This document shows positions 1 to 8,825 of a DNA stretch of 64,000 nt, one piece after another. The stretch comes from Bacillota bacterium. GTDB taxonomy: Bacteria; Bacillota; Bacilli; Bacillales_A; Planococcaceae. The notes under the pieces are model-generated. The model had not been told where the DNA came from. It searched no databases and saw only the letters and a list, made by a program, of their open reading frames with translations. Within the stretch, counting starts at the first letter, position 1. Each line of letters opens with the position of its first letter. The position numbers were made by a program, and so were the translations under genes. The stretch covers positions 1 through 64,000 of the forward strand of contig JAEXYZ010000096.1 in NCBI GenBank assembly GCA_023405135.1, given 5' to 3'.

Positions 1-120
1 AACATAAAAAGCGTGAGGGAGCCAAAAGGCGACTACTTCCTATAGGAAAACCAACAGATCCTCCAGCTGTCCGGATCAACTGGAAATTCTATCGGAAAGA
101 GCTCTTACTACTAATATACG
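1..120 (+). promoter_or_regulatory. Possible structured 5' leader of the chemotaxis receptor gene
   Basis: This stretch has no ORF and carries several complementary segments: GCC-AAAA-GGC near 21-30, a self-complementary TCCTATAGGA near 40-49, and GATCC/GGATC and CCAG/CTGG pairs around 57-83 that partly exclude each other. It ends in the palindrome AAGAGCTCTT just before the ribosome binding site. I see the complementarity directly. I could not match it to a riboswitch consensus I know (it lacks the usual c-di-GMP-I and c-di-AMP signatures), and its 5' part may lie outside the window. Confidence 0.35.
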
Positions 121-132
121 AGGAGTATGAAA

Positions 133-1845
133 ATGAAGTTTTTAAAAAATTTAAAAGTATTAAATAAACTAATCTTACTAATTGTTTTATTTACATTATC
201 AATTTTATCAATAGCATATGTAAGTATTACTGGCCTTTCAAATACTGTAGAAAGTTCTGATACAATATATAACGAACAACTTATTCCAAATCAATTATTT
301 AGTGAAATAAGTATAAACAATCGTTCTATTAATTCTAATTTGTTAGAATTAATGATTACTGAAGAAACAGCTCGTAATGAATATCTAAATAATAATATTG
401 AGAAAAATATTCAAGAAACGTCTACTTTATTAGATCAATTAACTTCTATGTCGCTAAATAGTGAAATAGAAAAAAATTAAATACACTTAAGTCCCTCGAT
501 GGAGAATTAAACGTTGCTAGAGAAAAGGTTAGAGAATTAGCAATGAAAAATGAAAATAAAGCTGCATACGAAATTTTCCAAAAGGATATTGAATCAAAAC
601 GAGTAATGATTAATGAACTTCTAGATAGTATTGAAGATTTAAATTCAGAACAAGCAAAGAAAGTATATGATTCTGCTCTAACATCAGCTAATCATGCACA
701 AAAATTTGTAGTATTTACAATAATTTTATCTTTAGTTTTAACGATTGCAGTTGGAATTTTAATTTCAAGATTCATTACAGTTCCGATTAAAAACATGCAA
801 AAATTATTAGAGCTTGTTGAAAACGGTGATTTTACTGCTAAAGGCGATTATCAATCAAAAGATGAAATTGGGCAATTAAATAGCTCATTAAATAAAATGA
901 TTGAAGGGGTTAATAACGTTATTAGAACCGTGGCTGATACATCAGATCAAGTTGCGGCTGCTTCAGAAGAGCTAAGTGCTAGTGCTGAACCAAAGTACAA
1001 GCGCTAGTGAACATATATCTTCCACTTCTCAGGAACTTGTTATTGGAGCTGAAAATCAAGTAGAAAGTATAAAAGAAAGTACGAATGTTATTGAGAAAAT
1101 AAATCTTGAAACACAACAAATTTTTGAAATTACTGAGAAAGTATCAAATACAGTAAATCAAGCAACTCAGTTATCTTCTGAAGGAAGAAATGTAATGAAC
1201 AAAGTAAATGACCAAATGGAATTTATTAATGGTACAGTTGCGTCATTAGTTGCCTCTTTTAGTGATCTTTCCGACCGTTCAAGGGAAATTGGTAAAATAA
1301 TCGAAGTAATTACTAATATTTCTGCTCACACGAACTTGCTTGCACTAAATGCAGCGATAGAGGCAGCAACAGCAGGAGAACATGGGAAAGGTTTTGCAGT
1401 CGTTGCAGATGAAGTGAGAAAGCTTGCAGAAGAATCGGCTCAGTCTGCTGAACAAATTTCTCTATTAGTTGCATCTATACAGCAAGATACAGACGAAACA
1501 ATGAAGACTGTAAATGAAGCTACTACTGAAGTTAAAGAAGGTATGGTTGTTGTTAAAGATGCTGGTAATACATTTACTCAGATTGAAACTGTTGTAAAAG
1601 AAGTAGCTCCTCAAATTGAGGATATTATTGAAACAGTTCAAAAGCTTCTAGCTGGTACCGATCAAGTAAAACAATCAATTATGGAAGTGAATGAGGTTGC
1701 ACAAGAGACTGCAGCTAGTACACAGTCAGTAACTGCTGCAACGCAAGAACAATTAGCTTCTATGGAAGAAATTGCATCATCATCACAAGCGCTTGCTAAA
1801 TTAGCAGAAAATCTACAAATGCTTATTAGAAAGTTTAAAATTTAA
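133..1845 (+). pseudogene. Methyl-accepting chemotaxis protein, interrupted by two frameshifts
   Basis: The reconstructed product is a transmembrane chemoreceptor that would signal to CheA/CheW. It has an N-terminal membrane segment, a periplasmic-type sensor region, a second membrane segment near 707-770, a HAMP domain and a long C-terminal coiled coil with the signalling hairpin (LLALNAAIEAA, then GFAVVADEVRKLAEES). Three ORF pieces are involved: 127-480, 543-1007 and 976-1845. One base appears lost in an A7 run near 469-477, and one C appears gained near 990-992 (GAACCAAAG instead of GAACAAAG). Repairing both gives a continuous family-like sequence through the HAMP linker. The ATG at 133 fits the AGGAG box better than the one at 127. 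The gene is either inactivated or subject to a sequence artefact; the many intact core genes in this window argue against frequent base-call errors. Confidence 0.85.
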
Positions 1846-1855
1846 TTGTACGTAT

Positions 1856-1895
1856 AAGGGCAGACTAAAAATCATTTTAGCTGCCCTTTATATAT
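1856..1895 (+). terminator. Rho-independent terminator after the chemoreceptor gene
   Basis: The arms AAGGGCAGACTAAAA (1856-1870) and TTTTAGCTGCCCTTT (1875-1889) pair with one mismatch around a four-base loop, and a T-rich tail follows. Confidence 0.85.
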
Positions 1896-1944
1896 TTTTC
1901 TAAATTCATATTTAAGGAATTAATGGGTGATAATATTTATTAGG

Positions 1945-2213
1945 AAGGTAGTTATTGGGAATACCCTGACCCAGATGCTAATATTATTGAACAATATCAT
2001 GAAATGACTATTTATACAGGTGAAACAAACGAGCAACAATTAAAAGAAATGTTAAGTAAAGGTACTATTAATGTTACTTGGAAAGAAAATGGCGATGTAA
2101 AAAGTGAAAAACATACCATTGATGAATTTGTTAAATTTATAAATAGTAAAATTATATGTCAAAATCTAATTAAAACCACCAGAAATGTTACTGGTGGTTT
2201 TAATTTTAACTAA
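1945..2213 (+). CDS. Short hypothetical ORF or gene fragment
   Basis: An open frame runs from a stop near 1942 to 2213, but its first ATG is at 2004 (69 codons). The codons before that ATG look as protein-like as those after it (…YWEYPDPDANIIEQYHEM), and no good ribosome binding site precedes 2004. The last part of the frame runs through the terminator hairpin at 2172-2201, which real C-termini rarely do. I do not recognise the product. It is best read as a fragment of a decayed hypothetical gene, with its true end near 2150 and its front lost; a genuine small protein cannot be excluded. Confidence 0.35.
2172..2205 (+). terminator. Rho-independent terminator
   Basis: The perfect 11-base arms AAAACCACCAG (2172-2182) and CTGGTGGTTTT (2191-2201) are followed by TAATTTT. 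It lies inside the 3' end of the short ORF that finishes at 2213. Confidence 0.85.
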
Positions 2214-2403
2214 ATGTCTTATCATTGTTATTAAATTGCAATCTATATATGATATGATTTTGATATAAATATCTTATATAAATCGTTAAAGGTAAGCCAT
2301 AAAGCTGTAAAATTAATAGATGAATTTACTAATTAAGGTTAAATTAAGATACATATATACATATAATTACATTATAATAAAAAAGCTATGTCCATAGAAA
2401 AGA

Positions 2404-5400
2404 GTGAGTATATTGAATTGGTTTAAAAAACAACTAAATAAATTGTTTGATAGTGAAATAGATGATGAAAATTATTATGAAGATATAAATGAAGAGACAG
2501 AAAACTCCCATCTATATATAAATGAAGATAGTAATCGTGATCAACAGAATATTGCAAAGCGATCTAGCTTTCGTTTTCCACTTATTGCAGATGATGAGTT
2601 AGATTTATCAAAACCAGCACAACCTCCAAGTGATTTTGGCAAAAATGAATTTTCAAATGATAGATATGTTGAAGATTCAATTTATAGACCGAAAAACTTT
2701 TATCAACCAAATGCCATTTCGAAAGTATATGAGGTTGAGGTTTCTGGAATTCGGGAACTTTTAGAAAAGCGACAACGAATTAAAGGCTATTCTAATGTAT
2801 TAAATCACAGTCCAACTAAAATTCGAAAAGTGGAGAAGCTGAGACAGGAAGAGATAGTAAAAAAGGAAATTATTAAACGACATAGACATACTATTGAAGT
2901 TAATGAAGAAAATAGTCCTCAGATGAATAAGCGAAGATTTATACCGACAGACGTACCTTCACCTGTCTACGGATATAAAAAGCCAAGTAATATAAATGAA
3001 CTGTTAGTAAAAAAACAGGATCAAGATCAGCAACAAATGTTGAAGCAATTTAAAGAAAATGATCCTTCAATTGAAGCGGTTATTAGAAACGATGATAATG
3101 CAACTTCAATGGTCCAAAATGTTCAAAGAATAGATGAAGTTTTAAACTTTGCTGAAACTAATGAACCTGTTAAAGAAATTACAAGCCCGCTTGAACCTGT
3201 TCAATCTGCCGAAGAAGTTCAGTCGATCCAATCAGTTAAAGAGAATACAAGCTTTGTTAAAGACATTCAACTAGCTGAGAAAGTTACAAGTACGGTTGTA
3301 TCTACTGAGGCATTAGAAGAATTGGCAAGTGTAGTTGAACCAATTCAAGTAGATAAGGAAACCGTAAGACGAGATGAACCAATTGAAGCAATAGAGGAAA
3401 TGGCAAGTACAGTTGAAACAAATGAAACATTTGAGGATTCGAGTGCAGATGAAATAGTTCAAGCAGTTGATGAAAGTTCAGTTAGGACAATTCAACTAGC
3501 TGAGGAAAATGTAGGACAAGTTGAACCAATCGAAGAAACAGAAGAAATAGCAAGTACAGTTGAAAACATTCAAATAGCTGAAGAAGTCTCAAGCTCGTTT
3601 GAAACCATAGAAACATTTAAGGAAGCAAGTGCAGTTGAAACAACTCAAGTAGCTGAAGAAATGGCAAGTACAATTGAGACAATTGAGGAAAACTCAAATA
3701 TAGCAGAACCAATCGAAACAGCTGAAGCTTTCGCAAATTCTGCTGAACAAATTAACATGCACAACGGAAATCAAGAAGATTTAGAAGATAAAAATGAAAC
3801 ATTCAAGCAACAATTAAATGATAGTTTCATAGATATTGATGAAGAAGTTAAACACAATATAGCTGCCACTCATGAAGAATTTTATGAAAAGGTTGAAGAA
3901 AATCAAAGAGTAGTTAATGAAATAGGCGAGAACTCTCAATATGAAGATATTGAAGAAACATCAAATAATGTTGAGTCGTTCAATAGTGATTTGAAAAATT
4001 TAGCTGAAGAAAAAGAACAACAAATTTCAAATGAAGAACAACATGAAAATACAGAGAAGAACGAGCAACCAAAAGGGAGTAAGTTACCGTTTAATGTACT
4101 AATGTTGAAATCAGATAAAGAAAAATATGCTGCAAAATTAGCACAAAAAGAATTGCGACAACATAATGATGATATTAAGGATATTTCTAGGCATCAAACC
4201 TATGGATTTTCAGAAAAAGTTATTGAACAACCAAGGGAAGTTTATAATCAAGAAATATTAAATGATTCATCAGATACAAATATAAATACAACGGATATAG
4301 AGCAAAAGGAACAAATAGAAATTATGCAAGAGAAGGAAGATGACAAACCTGAAACAATCGTAACTGAAAGTATAGAAAAAGCGGTTACTAAAATATATAA
4401 AAAGCCGTCATTGGAATTTTTAGTGCCTCCAGAAGAAAAAACGGAAGATCGTGAGTGGATGGAGTCTCAGGCGGATATTTTAGTAGAAGCTTTGTCTTAC
4501 TTCCAAGTAACAGCCCAGGTCGAATCGATTATGCAAGGGCCAGCTGTTACTCAGTTTGAGATTACAGTTGGTCATGGAACGAAGGTAAGTAAAATTCGTA
4601 ATCTGTCGGATGATTTAAAGCTTGCGTTAGCTGCAAAGGATATTCGAATTCAAGCACCAATCCCAGGGAAGAGCTCGATTGGTATCGAAATTCCAAATCG
4701 AATTTCACGGGCAGTTCGATTGTCAGAAGTAACTTCAAGTGAATCATTTAAAGAGTCTGATTCCCCATTAGAAGCAGCACTAGGACTTGATTTAACAGGG
4801 AAGCCAGTAACGCTTGATTTAAGAAAAATGCCACATGGGCTTATTGCAGGGGCTACAGGATCGGGTAAATCCGTTTGTATTAATTCAATTTTAGTAAGTT
4901 TACTATATAAGGCGGATCCTCATGAGCTAAAACTAATGCTTATTGATCCGAAAATGGTTGAACTTGCACCATTTAATCATATACCGCATTTAGTTAGTCC
5001 AGTTATTACGGATGTGAAGGCTGCTACGGCTGCGTTAAAATGGGCAGTTGAAGAAATGGAACGTCGCTATCAATTGTTTGCCCATGCAGGTGTAAGAGAC
5101 CTTCCGCGTTTTAATAAGTTGGCTGAACAAAATGGCGAGTATGGTCATAAATTACCATATATTTTAATCGTGATTGATGAATTAGCGGATTTAATGATGA
5201 TGTCTCCTGCAGATGTAGAAGAAGCGATATGTCGAATTGCTCAAAAAGCAAGAGCATGTGGCATTCATTTAATCGTTGCAACTCAGCGTCCATCAGTTGA
5301 TGTCATTACAGGATTAATAAAATCAAATATTCCGACTCGAATTGCCTTTGCGGTTTCTTCGCAGGTTGATTCACGTACGATTTTAGATAGTCAAGGTGCA

Positions 5401-5802
5401 GAGCGACTGCTTGGTCGAGGAGATATGTTGTATTTAGGTAATGGGATGAGTGACCCAATTCGATTACAGGGGACATTTGTAACAGATGATGAAATTGAAG
5501 AAATTATCGAGCACGTTCGTGAACAAGGAGAGCCGGATTATTTCTTTGAGCAAGAAGAATTATTAAAGAAAACAGAAATGGTTGAAGAAACAGATGAATT
5601 GTTCGAAGATGTTTGTCGTTTCGTATATGAACAAGGAACCGCATCTACCTCTTCCATCCAAAGAAAATATCATATCGGCTATAATCGCGCGGCACGTTTA
5701 ATTGATTTACTTGAAAATCATGGGTTTATATCAGAGCAAAGAGGAAGTAAACCGAGAGAAGTATTTATTACCGACTCAGATTTATCTTCAATGTTTGATT
5801 AA
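2404..5802 (+). CDS. sftA: DNA translocase SftA (soluble FtsK/SpoIIIE-type)
   Basis: This is a hexameric ATP-driven DNA pump that clears chromosomal DNA from the closing division septum. Residues 1-690 are a highly charged linker with no membrane segment, which separates SftA from membrane-anchored SpoIIIE/FtsK. Residues 230-450 contain a degenerate Glu/Thr/Val-rich repeat (VEPIQ..EE.AST units). The motor follows from about residue 690, with Walker A GATGSGKS at 816-823 and Walker B ILIVIDE at 920-926. A C-terminal winged-helix gamma domain (about 1060-1120) reads DNA orientation. GTG at 2404 is used; the ribosome binding site there is weak, and TTG at 2413, preceded by GAGTGAG, is a credible alternative. 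The position just before murC matches B. subtilis ytpS (sftA). At 1132 residues it is longer than the B. subtilis protein because of the linker. Confidence 0.93.
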   Translation: MSILNWFKKQLNKLFDSEIDDENYYEDINEETENSHLYINEDSNRDQQNIAKRSSFRFPLIADDELDLSKPAQPPSDFGKNEFSNDRYVEDSIYRPKNFYQPNAISKVYEVEVSGIRELLEKRQRIKGYSNVLNHSPTKIRKVEKLRQEEIVKKEIIKRHRHTIEVNEENSPQMNKRRFIPTDVPSPVYGYKKPSNINELLVKKQDQDQQQMLKQFKENDPSIEAVIRNDDNATSMVQNVQRIDEVLNFAETNEPVKEITSPLEPVQSAEEVQSIQSVKENTSFVKDIQLAEKVTSTVVSTEALEELASVVEPIQVDKETVRRDEPIEAIEEMASTVETNETFEDSSADEIVQAVDESSVRTIQLAEENVGQVEPIEETEEIASTVENIQIAEEVSSSFETIETFKEASAVETTQVAEEMASTIETIEENSNIAEPIETAEAFANSAEQINMHNGNQEDLEDKNETFKQQLNDSFIDIDEEVKHNIAATHEEFYEKVEENQRVVNEIGENSQYEDIEETSNNVESFNSDLKNLAEEKEQQISNEEQHENTEKNEQPKGSKLPFNVLMLKSDKEKYAAKLAQKELRQHNDDIKDISRHQTYGFSEKVIEQPREVYNQEILNDSSDTNINTTDIEQKEQIEIMQEKEDDKPETIVTESIEKAVTKIYKKPSLEFLVPPEEKTEDREWMESQADILVEALSYFQVTAQVESIMQGPAVTQFEITVGHGTKVSKIRNLSDDLKLALAAKDIRIQAPIPGKSSIGIEIPNRISRAVRLSEVTSSESFKESDSPLEAALGLDLTGKPVTLDLRKMPHGLIAGATGSGKSVCINSILVSLLYKADPHELKLMLIDPKMVELAPFNHIPHLVSPVITDVKAATAALKWAVEEMERRYQLFAHAGVRDLPRFNKLAEQNGEYGHKLPYILIVIDELADLMMMSPADVEEAICRIAQKARACGIHLIVATQRPSVDVITGLIKSNIPTRIAFAVSSQVDSRTILDSQGAERLLGRGDMLYLGNGMSDPIRLQGTFVTDDEIEEIIEHVREQGEPDYFFEQEELLKKTEMVEETDELFEDVCRFVYEQGTASTSSIQRKYHIGYNRAARLIDLLENHGFISEQRGSKPREVFITDSDLSSMFD

Positions 5803-6159
5803 TAAGAACGTGCTTAAGAGTTAATTGCTTTTCTTAAGCACAATTCTCAAGCAGTAAATTAAAGGGAATTTAGTTGGAGGGAGCACTCCCTCTCATTTTT
5901 TTGCACATAAAAAAGTATAAAACTTTCTTATGTGCAACTAGGCTAATCAACGATGAGACTTAGCGATTAGCATAGTTTTCTAATCGGATAACAAAAAACC
6001 TCGATAATTGAGGAATATATATGCAAATATTAGTTATCCTTCATATATCGTTTTATAAAAATAGTGCTATAATGGGGTAAGTTTTTAAAATATGGCACAA
6101 ACTAACTAAAATAACAATCGTTTATTCATTGAGGTCATGTACCTCGGGAGGTTTTAAAT
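5803..6159 (+). other. Hairpin-dense spacer between sftA and murC, with the murC promoter
   Basis: No ORF is present. Consecutive inverted repeats are seen: GTGCTTAAGA/TCTTAAGCAC (5810-5841); GAGGGAG/CTCCCTC with a T-run (5877-5901), the likely sftA terminator; TTGCACATAA/TTATGTGCAA (5901-5937); GCTAATC/GATTAGC (5942-5971); CGATTAG/CTAATCG (5964-5986), which excludes the previous pairing; and GGATAAC/GTTATCC (5986-6039) around an inner CCTC/GAGG hairpin. A -10 TATAAT lies at 6068-6073 with only a weak -35. The murC ribosome binding site GGGAGG is at about 6145-6150. Confidence 0.7.
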
Positions 6160-7476
6160 ATGACATTTTATCATTTTACAGGAATTAAAGGATCAGGTAT
6201 GAGTTCACTTGCACAGATTTTATTTGACTCTGGGGAGCAAGTTCAAGGTTCAGATGTTGAAACATACTTCTTTACTGAACAACCATTAAGAAATCGCAAC
6301 ATTACAATTTTACCGTTTGACGAAAATAATATTCAGCCTGGAATGACAATCATTGCAGGGAATGCATTCCCAGATAATCATCCAGAACTATTGCGTGCTA
6401 AAGAATTAGGGCTAGAGATTATTCGCTATCATAAATTTTTAGGTGAATATATTAAAAATTATACTTCTATTGCAATTACAGGAGCACATGGTAAAACTTC
6501 CACTACAGGTTTAATGAGCCATGTAATTGGTGGATTTATGCCAACTTCTTACTTAATAGGAGACGGAACAGGTGCAGGTAAGGAAGATGCTTCATTTTTC
6601 GTTATGGAAGCATGTGAATACAGACGTCACTTTTTAGCGTATCAACCTGATTATGCTGTAATGCTTAATATTGACTTTGATCATCCAGATTATTTTTCGG
6701 ATGTAGAGGATGTATTTTCTGCATTTGAACAATTAGCATTGCAAGTTAAAAAAGCTATTATCGCTTGTGGTGACGATGAGCATTTACAAAAAATACAAGC
6801 GAACGTTCCAGTTGTTTATTATGGTTTTGGTGAGAATAATGATTTCTCTGCTAGAAATATTGAGAAAACAACAGAAGGAACAGCTTTTGAAGTTTATGTC
6901 CGTAATGAGTTTTATAATAAATTTTTCATCCCACTTTATGGAGACCATGCGGTGTTAAATTCATTGGCAGTTATTTCACTATGTCATTATGAGGGTATTC
7001 CGACGCAAGTAATTCAAGAACGTTTAAGCACTTATGCTGGTGTGAAAAGACGTTTCACAGAGACGAAAATTGGGAATAATGTACTTGTAGACGATTATGC
7101 GCATCATCCAACAGAAATTAAGGCTACAATTCAATCAGCGCGTCAAAAATACCCAGATCAACAAATTGTTGCAATTTTCCAACCTCACACTTTTAGTCGT
7201 ACAGCAGCTTTTTTACAACAATTTGCTGTTAGTTTATCTAAAGCTGATGCTGTATTTTTATGTGATATTTTTGGATCAGCTCGTGAAAAACAAGGAGCAT
7301 TATCGATTAATGATTTGGGAAATTTAATTGAAGGTAGTCAAATTATTCAAACAGAGAATATTGAAGTGCTGAAACAATATAACAATGCTGTTTTCTTATT
7401 TATGGGTGCAGGTGATGTTCATAAGTATCAAGATGCTTTTGAAGATTTATTGAAAAAAAATGAAGAAACAGCTTAA
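6160..7476 (+). CDS. murC: UDP-N-acetylmuramate-L-alanine ligase MurC
   Basis: This cytoplasmic Mur ligase adds L-Ala to UDP-MurNAc using ATP, the first amino acid step of the peptidoglycan stem peptide. The 438-residue length is normal for Firmicute MurC. An N-terminal Rossmann-like domain begins with the substrate-binding GIKGSGMS motif (residues 6-13). The ATP loop GAHGKTST is at 108-115. The central domain carries the DFDHPDYF metal/carbamate region near 170, and the C-terminal domain has the family DDYAHHPTEI motif near residue 312. The start follows a clean GGGAGG box. It lies between sftA and ytxG as in B. subtilis, and the hairpin overlapping its stop shows it is transcribed as a single unit. 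Confidence 0.97.
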   Translation: MTFYHFTGIKGSGMSSLAQILFDSGEQVQGSDVETYFFTEQPLRNRNITILPFDENNIQPGMTIIAGNAFPDNHPELLRAKELGLEIIRYHKFLGEYIKNYTSIAITGAHGKTSTTGLMSHVIGGFMPTSYLIGDGTGAGKEDASFFVMEACEYRRHFLAYQPDYAVMLNIDFDHPDYFSDVEDVFSAFEQLALQVKKAIIACGDDEHLQKIQANVPVVYYGFGENNDFSARNIEKTTEGTAFEVYVRNEFYNKFFIPLYGDHAVLNSLAVISLCHYEGIPTQVIQERLSTYAGVKRRFTETKIGNNVLVDDYAHHPTEIKATIQSARQKYPDQQIVAIFQPHTFSRTAAFLQQFAVSLSKADAVFLCDIFGSAREKQGALSINDLGNLIEGSQIIQTENIEVLKQYNNAVFLFMGAGDVHKYQDAFEDLLKKNEETA

Positions 7477-7497
7477 ACATTAGTTTAGGCTGTTTTT
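7466..7497 (+). terminator. murC terminator overlapping the stop codon
   Basis: The arms AAACAGCTTAAAC (7466-7478) and GTTTAGGCTGTTT (7483-7495) pair almost perfectly around a four-base loop and run into a short T tract. The left arm contains the murC stop codon. Confidence 0.85.
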
Positions 7498-7506
7498 CCG
7501 ACTCTT

Positions 7507-7536
7507 AGAAGGATTTATAAAAAATTTGTCGAATAG
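7507..7536 (+). promoter_or_regulatory. Sigma-H-like promoter of ytxG-ytxH
   Basis: AGAAGGATTT (7507-7516) and GTCGAATAG (7528-7536), separated by 11 bases, match the sigma-H pattern RnAGGAwWW-N11/12-RnnGAATww closely. In B. subtilis the ytxGHJ operon is known to be under dual sigma-B and sigma-H control, so the match is expected. I do not see a clear sigma-B site here. Confidence 0.6.
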
Positions 7537-7568
7537 TAATATTTATCAGACGTAGGAGGTTCATCATC

Positions 7569-8054
7569 ATGGAAGTAATATTATACATCGCAGCACTTAT
7601 TGCAGCAATTGGGTTTTTAGTACTATGTATTAGTGTAGGGATGACTTTATTCTCACTTAAAAATACGTTAAATAGTATGGCTGATACTGTAGCAGGAATA
7701 GAAGGTCAAATGGAAGGAATTACTCGTGAGACAACTTCTCTTTTAGAAAAGACTAATACATTAGCGGCGGATATTACGGAAAAAGCAGAAAAACTTAATA
7801 CTGTTGTAGACGCAGTTAAAAATATCGGTGTGTCAGTAAACGGATTAAATAACTCAATTAATCAAATTACATCTTCTATTTCTACTGAAGTTAGTAAAAA
7901 TGAAGAAAAAATTGCACAAGTTGTACAATGGAGTAATGTAGCACTTGAAATTGCAGATAAATGGAAACAAAGAAAAACAATTGATCAAGAGGATATTGAT
8001 GAAACTACTGACAAAATTGTGAAAAATTCTTCGAAATTCAGAAGAAAAAAATAA
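7569..8054 (+). CDS. ytxG: DUF948 general stress protein YtxG
   Basis: This is a small protein with one N-terminal membrane helix (residues 3-26, IAALIAAIGFLVLCISVGM) followed by a heptad-rich cytoplasmic coiled coil and a basic tail. That architecture is typical of DUF948. Its molecular role is unknown; in B. subtilis it belongs to a stress and transition-phase operon. A strong GTAGGAGG box precedes the ATG, and ytxH follows after 13 bases, so the two are co-transcribed. B. subtilis ytxJ, the third gene of that operon, is absent here: a terminator closes the unit after ytxH. Confidence 0.88.
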   Translation: MEVILYIAALIAAIGFLVLCISVGMTLFSLKNTLNSMADTVAGIEGQMEGITRETTSLLEKTNTLAADITEKAEKLNTVVDAVKNIGVSVNGLNNSINQITSSISTEVSKNEEKIAQVVQWSNVALEIADKWKQRKTIDQEDIDETTDKIVKNSSKFRRKK

Positions 8055-8067
8055 TGACATTAAGGGG

Positions 8068-8535
8068 ATGGTATTGATGACAGGGGAAAAGCCAAATTAT
8101 AATGAAGTGAAAAATGAAATAGCAAATTTACCTCTAAGTCCAGTAAAACATGATGTTATTTACGAGGAGGAGACATTGAACATGAAAGATTTTGTAATTG
8201 GTGCTTTAGTTGGAGGAATTGTTGGAGCAGCAGCGGGTTTATTACTTGCACCGAAAACTGGTAAAGATTTACGAAGTGATGTGGCGATGCAGGCTGTAAA
8301 TTTAAAGGATAAAAGTGTTACACTTTCCTCAACTGCAAAAGAAAAGACTGTTCAATTATCAAATCAAATTAAAGAGCAATCTACACAATTAGTAGATAAA
8401 GTAAAAACAATCAATACAAAAGTACCACAAGTATTTGATGATGGAACAGTATCTTATGAAGGCGAAGAACCTTTAGAAGATGAGACATATGAAGGGGTAG
8501 ATATGTCGGAGGTTTCACGTCCATCGTCGATATAA
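8068..8535 (+). CDS. ytxH: YtxH domain general stress protein
   Basis: The YtxH core is a glycine/alanine-rich membrane-spanning hairpin (VIGALVGGIVGAAAGLLLAP) followed by the conserved KTGKDLRSD turn and a Lys/Gln/Ser-rich amphipathic helix. The function is unknown; it is grouped with stress proteins. The start is uncertain. ATG 8068 sits directly against AAGGGG, ATG 8077 has the same box at a better distance, and ATG 8182 has an excellent GGAGGAGA box and would start exactly at the conserved domain (117 residues). The extra 38 N-terminal residues from 8068 are in frame and not obviously non-coding. It is co-transcribed with ytxG and followed by a strong terminator. Confidence 0.85.
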   Translation: MVLMTGEKPNYNEVKNEIANLPLSPVKHDVIYEEETLNMKDFVIGALVGGIVGAAAGLLLAPKTGKDLRSDVAMQAVNLKDKSVTLSSTAKEKTVQLSNQIKEQSTQLVDKVKTINTKVPQVFDDGTVSYEGEEPLEDETYEGVDMSEVSRPSSI

Positions 8536-8537
8536 TG

Positions 8538-8569
8538 AAAAAAACGCTTGGAAACAAGCGTTTTTTTTT
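8538..8569. terminator. Bidirectional terminator between ytxH and the small reverse ORF
   Basis: AAACGCTTG and CAAGCGTTT pair around GAAA, with an A-run before and a T9 run after. It serves ytxH on the plus strand and the 49-codon ORF on the minus strand. Confidence 0.9.
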
Positions 8570-8579
8570 CGTTGAAGAC

Positions 8580-8729
8580 TTACAATTGTTTTTTATTTGG
8601 ACGATTATTATTATTTTCTGTTGCTTTGTCAGCACGATTAAATTCCTTTTGATATACAACTTCTTGGGTTTTTGACAATCCATTATTTGTCATCGTCATT
8701 TTTTCATGGGGCTGCTTTTGCTCTTTCAT
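8580..8729 (-). CDS. Small hydrophilic protein, 49 residues, unrecognised
   Basis: On the reverse strand, ATG at 8729 is preceded by a good GAGAGGAG box and opens a 49-codon frame ending at 8580, directly before a terminator. The product is rich in Lys, Gln, Asn and Glu and has no hydrophobic segment. It starts MKEQKQPHEKM and ends in an Asn-rich tail. Size and composition recall small spore coat or gamma-type acid-soluble spore proteins, but I see no diagnostic motif, so that is only a guess. The ribosome binding site and terminator on both sides are the reasons for calling it a gene. Confidence 0.55.
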   Translation of the reverse strand: MKEQKQPHEKMTMTNNGLSKTQEVVYQKEFNRADKATENNNNRPNKKQL

Positions 8730-8825
8730 ACTGAAACACTCCTCTCATTTTTATTCTCTTTAAGTTTCTCCGTTGTTGCATTTGATATTCTATTTGTTTT
8801 GCATTGGTAATAATTATTTCTCAAT

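Noticed and set aside
1..120. Identification of the leader as a c-di-GMP or c-di-AMP riboswitch
   Set aside because: The conserved core sequences of those classes are not present, so only an unclassified leader is reported.
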